A stretch of DNA of 64,000 nt, taken from Qipengyuania_B thermophila (lineage in GTDB: Bacteria; Pseudomonadota; Alphaproteobacteria; Sphingomonadales; Sphingomonadaceae). The position numbers and the translations under genes are program-made. Position 1 is the stretch's first letter; each line of letters begins with the position of its first letter. The stretch is taken from contig NZ_SDSI01000004.1 in the NCBI RefSeq assembly GCF_004153605.1, positions 1-64,000 on the forward strand, read 5' to 3'. The notes beneath the pieces are model-generated. The model was given only the letters and a program-made list of their open reading frames with translations, was not told where the DNA came from and made no database searches. Shown here in pieces: positions 51,760 through 61,280 of the stretch.

Positions 51760-53796
51760 TCACCGCGTCAGCCGCTCTCCCGCTTCCGCCTTGCGCCGCA
51801 GATAGTCGCTGACCGGCAGGCCATGCCGTTCCAGCCCCTCCACCACCTTCGTCAGACCAACCGTGTCGGCCCAGAACATCGGCCCGCCCGTGTAGAGCGG
51901 CCAGCCATAGCCGTTGATCCACACCACATCGATGTCGCTGGCCCGCTGCGCCATGCCTTCATCGAGGATCAGCGCGCCTTCGTTCACCATGGGGTAGAGC
52001 AGGCGCTCGCGGATCTCGTCGGCGGTGATGGAGCGTTGCGGCCGCCCTTCGCGGGCGGCGAAGTCGGCAATGATCGCCTCCACTTCGTCCGACGGCTTGC
52101 GCTGGCGCGTCTCGTCATAGTCGTAGAAGCCCTTGCCCGCCTTCTGTCCGAAGCGGCCGGCCGCGCACAGAGCGTCGCGGACACTCTCCACACGCGACGG
52201 ATCGCGGTGCCAGCCGATGTCGGTGCCCGCAAGATCCGCCATCTGGAACGGTCCCATGGGGAAGCCGAAGTCGAGCATGACCTCGTCCACCTCCCAGTAC
52301 TTCGCGCCTTCCATCAGCAGGGCATTCGCCTGCTCCTGCCGCTTGGCGAGCATTCGGTTGCCGATGAAACCGTCGCACACGCCGGACACCACCGCTACTT
52401 TGCCGATCGTCTTGGCGAGCGCCATGGCCGTGGCGAGAACGTCGTCACGCGTCTCGGCGCCGCGCACGACCTCCAGCAGGCGCATGACGTTGGCGGGCGA
52501 GAAGAAGTGAAGCCCGAGGACGTAGCCGGGACGGGCGGTCGAGCGGGCGATCTCGTCGATGTCGAGGTAGCTCGTGTTCGAGGCGAGGATGGCACCGTCC
52601 TTCACCACCTGGTCGAGACGACGGAAAACCTCCTTCTTGATCGCCATGTCCTCGAAGACGGCCTCGATGACCAGATCGCAGCCGGCAAGGTCGTCATAGG
52701 ACAGGGTGGGGGAGAGCAGGCCCATCGCCTGCTCCACCTGATCCGCCGTCATGCGCCCCTTGCGGGCGGTCGCCTCGTAGTTCTTGCGGATCACCCCCGT
52801 GCCGCGGTCGAGAGCCGCCTGTTCCACTTCGAGGATCGTCACCGGAATGCCTGCGGACAGGAAGTTCATGGCGATGCCGCCGCCCATCGTGCCTGCGCCG
52901 ATGATGCCCACCTTGTTGACCGGGATCAGCGGCACGTCGCCGGACACGCCCTCGATCTTCGCGGCTGCGCGTTCGGCGAAGAAGTAGTGCCGCATGGCCG
53001 CGGACTGCGTCCCCATCATGAGCTTCATGAACAGCTCGCGCTCGCGTTCGACACCCTTGGCGTAGGGCAGCTCGCCGGCCGCGCGCACCGCCTCGATGGC
53101 GGCATTGGGCGCGTCGAACCCGTGCAGCTTGCGACCGGCCTGCTTGCGGAAGTCGTCGAAGATCGCCGGATTCCTCACTCCGTCCTCGTTGCGGTTCATC
53201 TGCGAGGTGCGCGGCAGAGGCTGCCCCACCTTGCTGCGGACGAACGCCGTCGCCTCTTCCGCGAGGTCGCCCTCGACAACGGCATCGAGCAGGCCAATCT
53301 CCTGTGCCTTGCGCGCGGAGATGGGATCGCCGGTGACGACCAGCGGCAGCGCCGCCTGCGCCCCCACGAGACGCGGCAGGCGCTGCGTCCCGGCGGCGCC
53401 GGGAATGAGGCCGAGCTTGACTTCCGGCAGGCCCAGCTTGGCGGACGGCACCGCGATCCGGTAGTGGCACGCCAGCGCCACTTCGCATCCGCCGCCCAGT
53501 GCCGTGCCGTGGATCGCCGCCACCACGGGCTTGTCACACGCTTCGATCAGATCGCACACGTCAGGCAGCATTGGGCCGACGGGGGGCTTGCCGAATTCGG
53601 TAATGTCCGCGCCGGCGAAGAAGGTGCGGCCGTCGCAGCGGATCACCACCGCCTTGACGTCATCATCCCCCATCGCCTCGCGGATGCCGCGCTCGAGTCC
53701 CTGGCGGACGGATGCACCCAACGCGTTCACCGGCGGGTTGTCGGACACGATGTGAAGGACGTCGCCGTGGCGCTCGGTGCGGATCGGGTCGGACAT
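51760..53796 (-). CDS. fadJ: Enoyl-CoA hydratase / 3-hydroxyacyl-CoA dehydrogenase (FadJ/FadB alpha-subunit type)
   Basis: A 678-residue bifunctional beta-oxidation enzyme. The N-terminal crotonase domain (residues 1-190) has FFAGADITEFG and AAIHGTALGGGCEVALACHYRIA, which form the oxyanion hole and active-site region with GLPEVKLGLIPGAAGTQRLPRLVG. The second half is the NAD-dependent dehydrogenase: KVGIIGAGTMGGGIAMNFLSAG, VIEAVFEDMAIKKEVF, LASNTSYLDIDEIA, GLHFFSPANVMRLLEVVRG and the terminal VWINGYGWPLYTGGPMFWAD. The ATG at 53796 has AAGGAG upstream. It is the last gene of the minus-strand part of the acyl-CoA cluster. Confidence 0.95.
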   Translation of the reverse strand: MSDPIRTERHGDVLHIVSDNPPVNALGASVRQGLERGIREAMGDDDVKAVVIRCDGRTFFAGADITEFGKPPVGPMLPDVCDLIEACDKPVVAAIHGTALGGGCEVALACHYRIAVPSAKLGLPEVKLGLIPGAAGTQRLPRLVGAQAALPLVVTGDPISARKAQEIGLLDAVVEGDLAEEATAFVRSKVGQPLPRTSQMNRNEDGVRNPAIFDDFRKQAGRKLHGFDAPNAAIEAVRAAGELPYAKGVERERELFMKLMMGTQSAAMRHYFFAERAAAKIEGVSGDVPLIPVNKVGIIGAGTMGGGIAMNFLSAGIPVTILEVEQAALDRGTGVIRKNYEATARKGRMTADQVEQAMGLLSPTLSYDDLAGCDLVIEAVFEDMAIKKEVFRRLDQVVKDGAILASNTSYLDIDEIARSTARPGYVLGLHFFSPANVMRLLEVVRGAETRDDVLATAMALAKTIGKVAVVSGVCDGFIGNRMLAKRQEQANALLMEGAKYWEVDEVMLDFGFPMGPFQMADLAGTDIGWHRDPSRVESVRDALCAAGRFGQKAGKGFYDYDETRQRKPSDEVEAIIADFAAREGRPQRSITADEIRERLLYPMVNEGALILDEGMAQRASDIDVVWINGYGWPLYTGGPMFWADTVGLTKVVEGLERHGLPVSDYLRRKAEAGERLTR

Positions 53797-53809
53797 GGGG
53801 TGTGCTCCT

Positions 53810-55045
53810 TCAGGCATAGCTGTTTTCGAGGGCCGCGTAGACCAGCGTTCGGAGCTGGCGGCGGATCGGGGTGGCGGACGAGGGGTAGAGCTGCGTCGCG
53901 AAGACGCAGGTGATCCGCTCGACCGGATCGACGAAGAAGGCGGTGGAGTACGCACCGCCCCAGTAGAACTCACCCCGGCTCGCCGGGATGAGCAGGCGCG
54001 GCGGATCGATGACCGTCGCGAAGCCGAGTCCGAAGCCGACGCCGGCATTCGTGCTTTCCGAGAACAGCGACTGCGACATCTGGGTGAGATCGGCGCTGCC
54101 AGGCAGGTGGTTCGCCACCATCAGGTCGACGGTCTTGGGCGCCAGGATGCGCGCGCCGGCAAGCTCTCCCCTGTTGAGCAGCATCGTGCACAAACGGTGA
54201 TAATCCGCCACCGTGCTCAGGAGCCCGCCGCCGCCGCTGTCAAAGCTGCCCGGCTTGAGCAGCCGGCTTTCGTCGCCGCGGTCGATCAGCCGCGCCGCAC
54301 CGCCGACGCGGTAGGCGTAGCAGTCCGCCAGCCGGTCGGCCTTCTCCGGCGGGACATGAAAGGCGGTGTCGCGCATCCCGAGCGGATCGAAGATGTGCTG
54401 CGCGAAATAGTCTTCGAGCCGCAGGCCGCTCAATCGCTCGACCGCAATGCCGAGCACGTCGGTGGCAACGGAGTAGTTCCACGCCGTCCCCGGCGCGAAC
54501 AGGAGCGGCAGACCGGCCAGCGCCGCGATGTATGCGTCCGAGGTCACTTCGTCGCGGGCGAAGTCGAGCTTCGCGGCACGATAGGCCGCATCGACCGCGT
54601 TGCGCTCCTGAAAGCCGTAGGTGAAGCCGGCCATGTGCGTCAGCAGGTCCACGAAGCGGATCGGCGGTGCCGCGCTGCCTGTCGCGAACGGAACGGCCCC
54701 GCCGCCGCCGGCGAACACCCTCAGATCGGCAAGTTCGGGAAGAACGGTGGCGATCGGATCGTCGAGCGCGACACGCGCCTGCTCGACCAGCTGCATGAAC
54801 GCGACCGAGGTCACCGGCTTCGTCATTGAGGCGATCCGCACGATGGCATCGTCGCGCATCGGCGTGCCGTCGGCGCGCAGGGTGCCGGCGGTGAAGCGAT
54901 GCACCGGCTGTCCGTCGCGCGCGAGCAGAAGCTGGACATGCGGCAGCGTGCCGGGGCGCAGGTAGGCATCGTCCAGGAAGCGGTCGATGCGCGCCAGCCG
55001 GCCGGCATCAAACCCGAGGCGGGCGGCGTCGGCGGACTCCGACAT
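53810..55045 (-). CDS. Serine hydrolase, beta-lactamase class C / EstB family
   Basis: A 411-residue serine hydrolase of the class C beta-lactamase fold. The nucleophile motif is S-x-x-K in RIASMTKPVTSVAFM, the second motif is the Tyr in WNYSVATDVLG, and the third lies around YWGGAYSTAFFVD. No signal peptide is visible, so it is more likely a cytosolic esterase than a resistance enzyme. The start ATG at 55045 follows the acyl-CoA dehydrogenase stop by 11 bases. Given its neighbours, it may hydrolyse an ester during catabolism of a lipid-like compound (inference). Confidence 0.85.
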   Translation of the reverse strand: MSESADAARLGFDAGRLARIDRFLDDAYLRPGTLPHVQLLLARDGQPVHRFTAGTLRADGTPMRDDAIVRIASMTKPVTSVAFMQLVEQARVALDDPIATVLPELADLRVFAGGGGAVPFATGSAAPPIRFVDLLTHMAGFTYGFQERNAVDAAYRAAKLDFARDEVTSDAYIAALAGLPLLFAPGTAWNYSVATDVLGIAVERLSGLRLEDYFAQHIFDPLGMRDTAFHVPPEKADRLADCYAYRVGGAARLIDRGDESRLLKPGSFDSGGGGLLSTVADYHRLCTMLLNRGELAGARILAPKTVDLMVANHLPGSADLTQMSQSLFSESTNAGVGFGLGFATVIDPPRLLIPASRGEFYWGGAYSTAFFVDPVERITCVFATQLYPSSATPIRRQLRTLVYAALENSYA

Positions 55046-55056
55046 GGCCGGACCCG

Positions 55057-56127
55057 TCAATAGCCGCCGATCGTGGCGAACCGGTCCCGAAGGAAAGCGG
55101 TGTTGCCCCACGCCGCTTCCAGCACGCGGGCGCGCTTCAGATACAAGCCGACGTCGTATTCGTCGGTCATGCCGATCCCGCCGTGAAGCTGGATGCCTTC
55201 GTTGCTGATCCGGTGCAGCACCCGATTGGCCTCGGCCTTGGCGATCGTCGCCGCCCTGGCGATGCCGAAGCCGCTGTCCAGCGCCTGAAGCCCGCCCTCG
55301 ACGGCGGAGCGCATGGTGGCAAGGTCGCCGTAGAGGTCCGCCATCCGGTGCTGCAGCGCCTGGAAGGTGGCGAGCACCTGGTTGAACTGCACCCGCTGCT
55401 TCAGATAGCCGAGCGTGCTGTCGAACACCGCCTGCGCCGTTCCGAGCATCTCCGCGCTGGTGACGATCCGCGCCCGGTCGAGCACGTCGTCGAGCAGGTT
55501 GTCGCCGCCGCCCCCGAGCCGCTCGGCAGGCGCATCCCGGAACTCGACCTGCGCATGGCTGCGCCGGTCGACGAGCTGACGGGTGGCGAGCTGCACGCCG
55601 GCGCCGCTCTCCACCAGATACAGCCCATCGGTGGCCGCAACGACGAACAGCTGCGCGGCATGGGCTTCGGCGACGAACGCCTTGGTGCCGCTCAGCTTGC
55701 CATCGCTGACGCTGGCGGAAATCCTTGCCGGGTCATGTCGCGGGCCTTCGTCCACGGCGAGGGTGGCAACGGCTTCGCCGCTGGCGAGGCGCGGCAGCCA
55801 GCGTTCCTGCTGCGCCTCGCTTCCGCCGAGCAGGATGGCGCTCGCCGCGATCGTGCTGCTCACCAGGGGACTCGACGTCAGGGTCTTGCCGAGTTCCTCG
55901 ACCACGAGGCCGAGCGACAGCCAGCCGAAATCCGAGCCGCCATGCTGTTCCGGAATGACGATCCCGGTCCAGCCCATCTCTGCCATGGCCCGATAGGCAT
56001 CCGGATCAAACCCGTGTGCATCCTCGCGGTCGCGGAGGGCGCGGAAGGCGGACACGGGCGACTCGTTCGTCACCCATTCGCGCGCCATGTCGCGCAGCAT
56101 CACCTGTTCGTCGTTGAGAACCGCCAT
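55057..56127 (-). CDS. Acyl-CoA dehydrogenase, short form (probable partner subunit)
   Basis: A 356-residue acyl-CoA dehydrogenase. It has the alpha-helical start (MLRDMAREWVTNESPVSAFRALRD), MAEMGWTGIVIPEQHGGSDFGWLSLGLVVEELGKTL, a degenerate middle domain (ATLAVDEGPRHD in place of the usual TEPDAGSD-type flavin loop) and the C-terminal FAD/CoA region (LQHRMADLYGDLATMRSA, ISNEGIQLHGGIGMTDEYDVGLYLKRA). It lacks a terminal YEGT-type catalytic Glu motif. It directly follows another acyl-CoA dehydrogenase gene (12-base gap), and the pair resembles the two-subunit enzymes known from steroid and side-chain degradation. Confidence 0.85.
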   Translation of the reverse strand: MAVLNDEQVMLRDMAREWVTNESPVSAFRALRDREDAHGFDPDAYRAMAEMGWTGIVIPEQHGGSDFGWLSLGLVVEELGKTLTSSPLVSSTIAASAILLGGSEAQQERWLPRLASGEAVATLAVDEGPRHDPARISASVSDGKLSGTKAFVAEAHAAQLFVVAATDGLYLVESGAGVQLATRQLVDRRSHAQVEFRDAPAERLGGGGDNLLDDVLDRARIVTSAEMLGTAQAVFDSTLGYLKQRVQFNQVLATFQALQHRMADLYGDLATMRSAVEGGLQALDSGFGIARAATIAKAEANRVLHRISNEGIQLHGGIGMTDEYDVGLYLKRARVLEAAWGNTAFLRDRFATIGGY

Positions 56128-56139
56128 GTCGCCGCGCCC

Positions 56140-57354
56140 CTACTGATGGTCGAGCATGCCAAGCACGCGCTTGGCGATGATGTTGTTCTGGATCTCGGTG
56201 GATCCACCGTAGATCGTCGTCGCCTTGCCGAACAGCCAGCCGCGGGTGCGTTCCAGCTCGCCCTCCGAGAATCCGTCGCCGTCCCAACCGAGCCCCTGAA
56301 GGCCGACGATTTCGATCAGCAGTTCGGCGCGTTCCTGCCCCAGCTTCGTGCCCAGCTTCTTCAGCACGGAGCTGATCTCCGACACCCCGCCCTGCGCCTT
56401 GCTTTCCTCCATCGCGCGCCGCGCGGTCAGCAGAAAGGCGTTCCACCGGATCTCGAAATCGGCGATGCGGTCGCGCAGCACGGTGTCGGCGAGACGGCCG
56501 GCGGCGTCGATGTCTCCTTCGCGGCGGGCGATGTCCGACAGGTTCGGACCCATCAGCCGCGCCATGCTGCCCCCGCCCGACAGATTGGTGCGCTCGTGCT
56601 GAAGCAGCCGCTTGCCGATCGTCCATCCCTGACCTTCCTCGCCGACCAGGTTCTTCTTGGGCACCCGGACATCGGTGAAAAAGGTTTCGCAGAACGGGCT
56701 GGCGCCGCTGATCATGCGGATGGGGCGGACCTCGACGCCGGGCGCGTCCATGTCGATCAGCAGGAAGCTGATGCCGCGATGCTTGTCGGAGCGGTCCGTG
56801 CGGACCAGCGCGAACATCTTGTCGGCCCACTGCCCGCCGCTCGTCCATGTCTTCTGGCCGTTGACGAGGTAGTGGTCGCCACGGTCCTCCGCGCTCATCT
56901 GGAGATTGGCGAGGTCCGAGCCGGCGTTCGGTTCGCTGTAACCCTGGCACCAGCGGATCTCGCCGCGGCAGATCGGCGGAATGTGCTCGCGCTTCTGCTC
57001 CTCGCTGCCGTATTCAAGGAGGGTGGGGCCGAACATCATCACGCCCATGCCGCCGATCGGATTCCACGCGCCGGCTCTGGCGAATTCCTCCTCGAGAATG
57101 CGGGCTTTCCGGCGGCTCAGCCCCCCGCCGCCATAATCCTTCGGCCAGGTCGGCGTGCCCCAGCCGCGAGCGCCCACGGCCTCGCGCCACCGCCGCTGTG
57201 CGTCCGTCTCATCGCCCGGCCCTTCGATGGCGGACAGGACGTTGCTCTGACCCTTCAGCTCGGGCGGAAAGTGCTCGGCGAGAAACGCGCGCACCTCGGC
57301 GCGGAAGGCGTCCTCTTCGCTCTGCGCAGGCGCCGTGTCCACCTTGGTGGCCAT
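56140..57354 (-). CDS. Acyl-CoA dehydrogenase, long form (probable partner subunit)
   Basis: A 404-residue acyl-CoA dehydrogenase. It has GWGTPTWPKDYGGGGLSRRKARILEEEFARAGA, the flavin and substrate loop CQGYSEPNAGSDLANLQ, YLVNGQKTWTSGGQWADKMFALVRTDRS, and the C-terminal KATTIYGGSTEIQNNIIAKRVLGM. The usual catalytic Glu before Gly-Thr reads Gly here (YGGSTEIQ), as in the FadE-type subunits that pair with a second chain. The ATG at 57354 is the first of the conserved N-terminus. It is divergent from the plus-strand acyl-CoA dehydrogenase. Confidence 0.88.
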   Translation of the reverse strand: MATKVDTAPAQSEEDAFRAEVRAFLAEHFPPELKGQSNVLSAIEGPGDETDAQRRWREAVGARGWGTPTWPKDYGGGGLSRRKARILEEEFARAGAWNPIGGMGVMMFGPTLLEYGSEEQKREHIPPICRGEIRWCQGYSEPNAGSDLANLQMSAEDRGDHYLVNGQKTWTSGGQWADKMFALVRTDRSDKHRGISFLLIDMDAPGVEVRPIRMISGASPFCETFFTDVRVPKKNLVGEEGQGWTIGKRLLQHERTNLSGGGSMARLMGPNLSDIARREGDIDAAGRLADTVLRDRIADFEIRWNAFLLTARRAMEESKAQGGVSEISSVLKKLGTKLGQERAELLIEIVGLQGLGWDGDGFSEGELERTRGWLFGKATTIYGGSTEIQNNIIAKRVLGMLDHQ

Positions 57355-57456
57355 GTCAGGTTCTCCTCGCTGGCGCGGAGCGCGTGCTTGCGCCTCCGGT
57401 CCCTGGCTGCAATCATAAGTCGTCAATCGAAACGGACAAGGGCGGGAGCGGCACGG

Positions 57457-58608
57457 GTGGACCAGGAAACTTTCACGATCTTGCTCGACACCGTCCGCCG
57501 CTTCGTGGACGAGCGGCTCATCCCCGCCGAAGACGAGGTGGAGGAGACCGACGCGGTGCCCGAGGCGATCGTCGCCGAGATGCGCGCGCTCGGCCTGTTC
57601 GGCCTGTCGATCCCGGAGGAGTACGGCGGTCTCGGCCTGTCCATGAGCGAGGAAGTGCAGGTCGTGTTCGAACTCGGCCGCGCCGCGGCGGCGTTCCGCT
57701 CCACCATCGGCACGACCGTCGGCATCGGCAGCCAGGGCATCGTCATCGACGGGACGCCCGAGCAGAAACGCGCATGGCTGCCGAAATTGGCCGCGGGCAT
57801 GGTGTCGTCCTTTGCCCTCACGGAACCTGACGCCGGCTCCGACGCCGCCTCGCTGACCACGACCGCAACGCGCGACGGCGAGGAGTACGTCCTGAACGGC
57901 ACCAAGCGCTACATCACCAATGCGCGCCGGGCCGGAATGCTGACGGTTATGGCCCGGTCCGAGCGGGACGTGAAGGGCGCCGCCGGCGTGTCCGCGTTCA
58001 TCGTTCCGGCCGATGCTCCGGGGCTCTCATTCGGACCCCCCGACCGGAAGATGGGCCAGCGCGGCACCGTCACGTCCGATGTCGTGTTCGACGACGTGCG
58101 GGTGCCGGCGGCGAATCTCATCGGCGGCGTGCCCGGACGCGGTCTCAAGACTGCGTTCAAGGTGCTTGACCGCGGCCGGATCCACCTGTCCGCTGCGGCC
58201 AGCGGCACGGCGCACCGGCTGGTGGCGGAAAGCGTCGCCTATGCCGCCGCGCGCAAGCAGTTCGGGCAGCCGGTTGCCGCCTTCCAGCTGGTGCAGGGGC
58301 TCATCGCCGACAGCCATACCGATGCGCTCGCCGCCTGGTGCATGACGCGCGACGTGGCGCGCCGCTACGACGCCGGCGAGCCCGTCAGCCGCGATGTCGC
58401 CGCCACCAAGTATTTCGCCTCCGAGGCGCTCGGCCGCGTGGCCGACCGCGCGGTCCAGGTACATGGCGGCGCCGGCTACATGGCCGAGTATAAGGTGGAA
58501 CGGTTCTACCGCGACGTGCGGCTGATGCGGATCTACGAGGGGACGAGCCAAATTCAGCAGACCATCATCGCGAGGCATCTGCTGCGCGACGCCGGTCTGG
58601 CGATCTGA
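57457..58608 (+). CDS. Acyl-CoA dehydrogenase
   Basis: A 383-residue acyl-CoA dehydrogenase with normal family features: RRFVDERLIPAEDEVEE, LGLFGLSIPEEYGGLGLSMSE, SFALTEPDAGSDAASLTTTATRDG, NGTKRYITNARRAG, ADRAVQVHGGAGYMAEYKVERFYRDVRLMRIYEGTSQIQQ with the catalytic Glu in YEGT. Translation starts at the GTG at 57457 (VDQETFTILLD). The frame is open far upstream (to 55183), but that part is antisense to the two neighbouring genes and is not coding. Its last base overlaps the thiolase start (TGATG). Confidence 0.92.
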   Translation: MDQETFTILLDTVRRFVDERLIPAEDEVEETDAVPEAIVAEMRALGLFGLSIPEEYGGLGLSMSEEVQVVFELGRAAAAFRSTIGTTVGIGSQGIVIDGTPEQKRAWLPKLAAGMVSSFALTEPDAGSDAASLTTTATRDGEEYVLNGTKRYITNARRAGMLTVMARSERDVKGAAGVSAFIVPADAPGLSFGPPDRKMGQRGTVTSDVVFDDVRVPAANLIGGVPGRGLKTAFKVLDRGRIHLSAAASGTAHRLVAESVAYAAARKQFGQPVAAFQLVQGLIADSHTDALAAWCMTRDVARRYDAGEPVSRDVAATKYFASEALGRVADRAVQVHGGAGYMAEYKVERFYRDVRLMRIYEGTSQIQQTIIARHLLRDAGLAI

Positions 58609-59822
58609 TGGAGGCGCTCCGCGATGTCGTGATCTGCGCACCGCTGCGCACGCCCGTGGGACGCTTTGGCGGCGCGCTCAGGCCGGTGCCGGCGCAGACG
58701 CTCGGCGCGCACGTCGTGCGGGCGATCATGGAGCGGACGGCCCTTCCTCCTGACGCAGTGGGGGACGTGATCTTCGCGCAGTGCTACCCGTCGATGGAAG
58801 CCCCGGCGCTGGGGCGGGTGGTGGCGCTCGACGCCGGTCTGCCGGACTCGGTGCCCGGCATGCAGGTCGACCGGCGGTGCGGGTCAGGTCTTCAGGCGGT
58901 GATCCTGGCGGCGATGACCGTGGCGACCGGCGGGGCGGAGCTTGTCATCGCCGGCGGCGCTGAGTCGATGAGCAACGCCCCGCATTTCAGTCACGCCATC
59001 CGCTGGGGTGTGAACGGGCACTTCACCATGGAGGACTCGCTTCACCGCGGAAGGGTGACGGCAGGAGGCAAACGGTTTCCGATTTCCGGCGGCATGATCG
59101 AGACGGCCGAGAACCTTCGTGAACGCTATGCCATTGGCCGCGAGGCGCAGGATGCGCTGGCGCTGGAGTCGCACCGGCGCGCGGTGGCGGCGCAGGAGGC
59201 CGGGCGGTTCGACGACGAAATCGTGCCAATCACCGTCACCGGGCGCAAGGAGACGGTGGTGATGGCGCGCGACGAGCATCCCCGGGCGGGGCTGACGGAC
59301 GGCGACCTGGCGCGGCTTCGCCCGCTGATGGCGGAGCGCGAGGGTGCGACGGTCACGGCCGGCAATGCAAGCGGGCAGAATGACGGCGCCGCCGCCGCCA
59401 TCGTCTGCACCCGTTCCGCGGCCGACCGGCACGGGCTGGAGCCGCTGGCGCGCGTGCGGGGCTGGGCAGTCACCGGGGTTGCTCCGGCGCTAATGGGACT
59501 CGGCCCGGTGGCAGCGGGGCGGGCGGCGCTCGAGCGTGCCGGCCTCGGGTTTGACTCGATCGATCTCATCGAGCTGAATGAGGCGTTCGCGGTGCAGGTG
59601 CTTGCGGTGCTGCGCGAATGGGGGCTGGGCGAGGACGACCAGGCGCGCCTGAATGTCAACGGATCGGGCATCTCGCTTGGCCATCCGCTCGCCGCCACAG
59701 GCGCGCGGATCCTCGCGACGCTCCTGCACGAGCTGAAGCGGCGCGACGCGCGCTACGGGCTGGAGACCCTGTGCATTGGCGGCGGGCAGGGCATCGCGGC
59801 CGTGTTCGAGCGGGTGTCCTGA
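58608..59822 (+). CDS. Thiolase (acetyl-CoA acyltransferase type)
   Basis: A 404-residue thiolase that carries out the last beta-oxidation step. It has the nucleophile Cys in DRRCGSGLQAVILAA, GGAESMSNAPHFSH, NASGQNDGAAAAIV, DLIELNEAFAVQVLAV, the His in GISLGHPLAATGARI and the second Cys in LCIGGGQGIAAVFER. The ATG overlaps the preceding stop by one base, so it is coupled to the acyl-CoA dehydrogenase. Residues between 140 and 170 (HAIRWGVNGHFTMEDSLHRG) suggest a subgroup with other than plain acetoacetyl-CoA specificity. Confidence 0.93.
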   Translation: MEALRDVVICAPLRTPVGRFGGALRPVPAQTLGAHVVRAIMERTALPPDAVGDVIFAQCYPSMEAPALGRVVALDAGLPDSVPGMQVDRRCGSGLQAVILAAMTVATGGAELVIAGGAESMSNAPHFSHAIRWGVNGHFTMEDSLHRGRVTAGGKRFPISGGMIETAENLRERYAIGREAQDALALESHRRAVAAQEAGRFDDEIVPITVTGRKETVVMARDEHPRAGLTDGDLARLRPLMAEREGATVTAGNASGQNDGAAAAIVCTRSAADRHGLEPLARVRGWAVTGVAPALMGLGPVAAGRAALERAGLGFDSIDLIELNEAFAVQVLAVLREWGLGEDDQARLNVNGSGISLGHPLAATGARILATLLHELKRRDARYGLETLCIGGGQGIAAVFERVS

Positions 59823-59838
59823 CCAGCCGGCGCGCGGC

Positions 59839-61266
59839 TCAGGAAGCGCGCCGGGCGCGGAACTGACGCGTCAGCTCCTCGGCCCGCCGGCGCAGGGCAG
59901 TGGACTGCCGCTCCAGCTCGTCCGCCGACTGGAGCACCTGTGTTGCGGCAATGCCCGTGTTGTGGGTGGCGTCGCGCACCTCGCCGATGCTCTGCGAAAC
60001 CTCGTCGGTCGCGCGGGCCGCGAGGTCAAGGCTGCGGGCAAGATCCTGCCCCGCGACCGATTGCTGATCGACGGCCGAGGCGATGGAGACGGCCGTTGTC
60101 TCCAGCTCCTTAACCTGGTCCCCGATGGACTTGAGCGCCTTGACGCTCTGGCCGGTCGATTCCTGCATGGTGGCGATCTGATCGGCGACCCGCTGTGTGG
60201 CGCGGCTCGTCTGGGCGGCCAGATCCTTGACCTCCGCCGCGACCACCGCGAACCCGCGGCCAGCCTCGCCGCCGCGCGCCGCTTCGATCGACGCGTTGAG
60301 GGCAAGCAGATTCGTGCGCTGCGCGATGGCGTGGATCAGGCCGACGATCTGGCCGATTTCCTCTGCGGCCTCCGACAGGCGGCCGATCTTGCCGTCGGCG
60401 TCTGCGGCCGCCTCGCGCGCCTTGCGGGCCAGCTCGGCGCTGCTGCTGGCCTGCCGGCTGATCTCGCCGATCGACATGGCGAATTCGTCGCTCGCGGCTG
60501 CGGCCGCCGTGGTGCCGCTGGCGGCGTCGGCTACGGCCCGCGTGACGGTTTCGGTCTGCTCGCGCGAGCGTTCGGTTCCCGCTGCGAGGACCGCGGCCGT
60601 CGAGTGCAGCTGGCTGGCGGCGCTGGCCACGCTGGCGACAATGTCGCCAAGCGAGCGTTCGAAGGCGCTCACGATCCGCATCCGTTCATGGTCGAGGGCC
60701 TCCGCCGTCGATTGGCGCTCGGCTTCGAGATGCCGGACAATGGCGGCCTTCTCGCGCAGCGCGTCGAAGGCGCGGGCGATCTGACCGTATTCGTCCTGCC
60801 GTTCCGTGTGGGGGATCGGCGCTTCGACATTGCCGTCGAGAAGGTCGTATGCGCCGCCGATCACGTCCGTGACGGTGGTCACGATGTCGCGGCACAGCAC
60901 CGCCACGATCAGCCATGCGCAGGCGGCGCCCGCGAGGAGCATTCCCCAGGCCGTCATCCTCAGCCGTGTGGCCGCCGCCGCGTCCAGTCCTGCCAGATCC
61001 CCCGCCGCGGACAGGAGCACGCCGGCCGTCACTGCCGCCGCGGCGAGCGGGATGGCGCCCAGCAGCCACAGCTTGACGGAAGTCCGGCAGCGGCTGAACG
61101 CCCGGGCCGCGGCCCGGACGAGGGCGCTGTTGCTGCCGGTGACATGGTAGGCATGCTGGATTTCTTCGGGGCGCTGCCATGTCGAGCGAGGGACCGGCGG
61201 CTCGGTCACGCCAGCCGGCAAGACGGGTGCACCGACCGGAGTCATGTCCATCGCCTGCATCGTCAT
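59839..61266 (-). CDS. Methyl-accepting chemotaxis protein without a periplasmic sensor domain
   Basis: A 475-residue chemoreceptor. Two close membrane helices lie at about residues 65-125 (VKLWLLGAIPLAAAAVTAGVLLSAAG; MTAWGMLLAGAACAWLIVAVLC), so almost nothing is exposed to the periplasm. A HAMP-like segment follows, then the signalling domain with the hairpin tip IVGLIHAIAQRTNLLALNASIEAARGGEAGRGFAVVAAEVKDLA. Sensing should be cytoplasmic, membrane-linked or by a partner. It ends the minus-strand cluster cheB-cheR-GGDEF/EAL-MCP. The ATG at 61266 follows AAGGAAGG. Confidence 0.92.
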   Translation of the reverse strand: MTMQAMDMTPVGAPVLPAGVTEPPVPRSTWQRPEEIQHAYHVTGSNSALVRAAARAFSRCRTSVKLWLLGAIPLAAAAVTAGVLLSAAGDLAGLDAAAATRLRMTAWGMLLAGAACAWLIVAVLCRDIVTTVTDVIGGAYDLLDGNVEAPIPHTERQDEYGQIARAFDALREKAAIVRHLEAERQSTAEALDHERMRIVSAFERSLGDIVASVASAASQLHSTAAVLAAGTERSREQTETVTRAVADAASGTTAAAAASDEFAMSIGEISRQASSSAELARKAREAAADADGKIGRLSEAAEEIGQIVGLIHAIAQRTNLLALNASIEAARGGEAGRGFAVVAAEVKDLAAQTSRATQRVADQIATMQESTGQSVKALKSIGDQVKELETTAVSIASAVDQQSVAGQDLARSLDLAARATDEVSQSIGEVRDATHNTGIAATQVLQSADELERQSTALRRRAEELTRQFRARRAS

Positions 61267-61280
61267 CGTCTGCCCTTCCT

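Noticed and set aside
51739..53913. A 724-residue plus-strand frame
   Set aside because: It is antisense to the fadJ-like gene; composition is His/Arg-rich as expected for a shadow.
55183..57456. A plus-strand frame open through to the acyl-CoA dehydrogenase, giving an apparent 1141-residue protein
   Set aside because: The first 750 or so residues are antisense to two clear acyl-CoA dehydrogenase genes and are low-complexity Arg/Ala/His sequence. Only the part from the GTG at 57457 is a protein family match.
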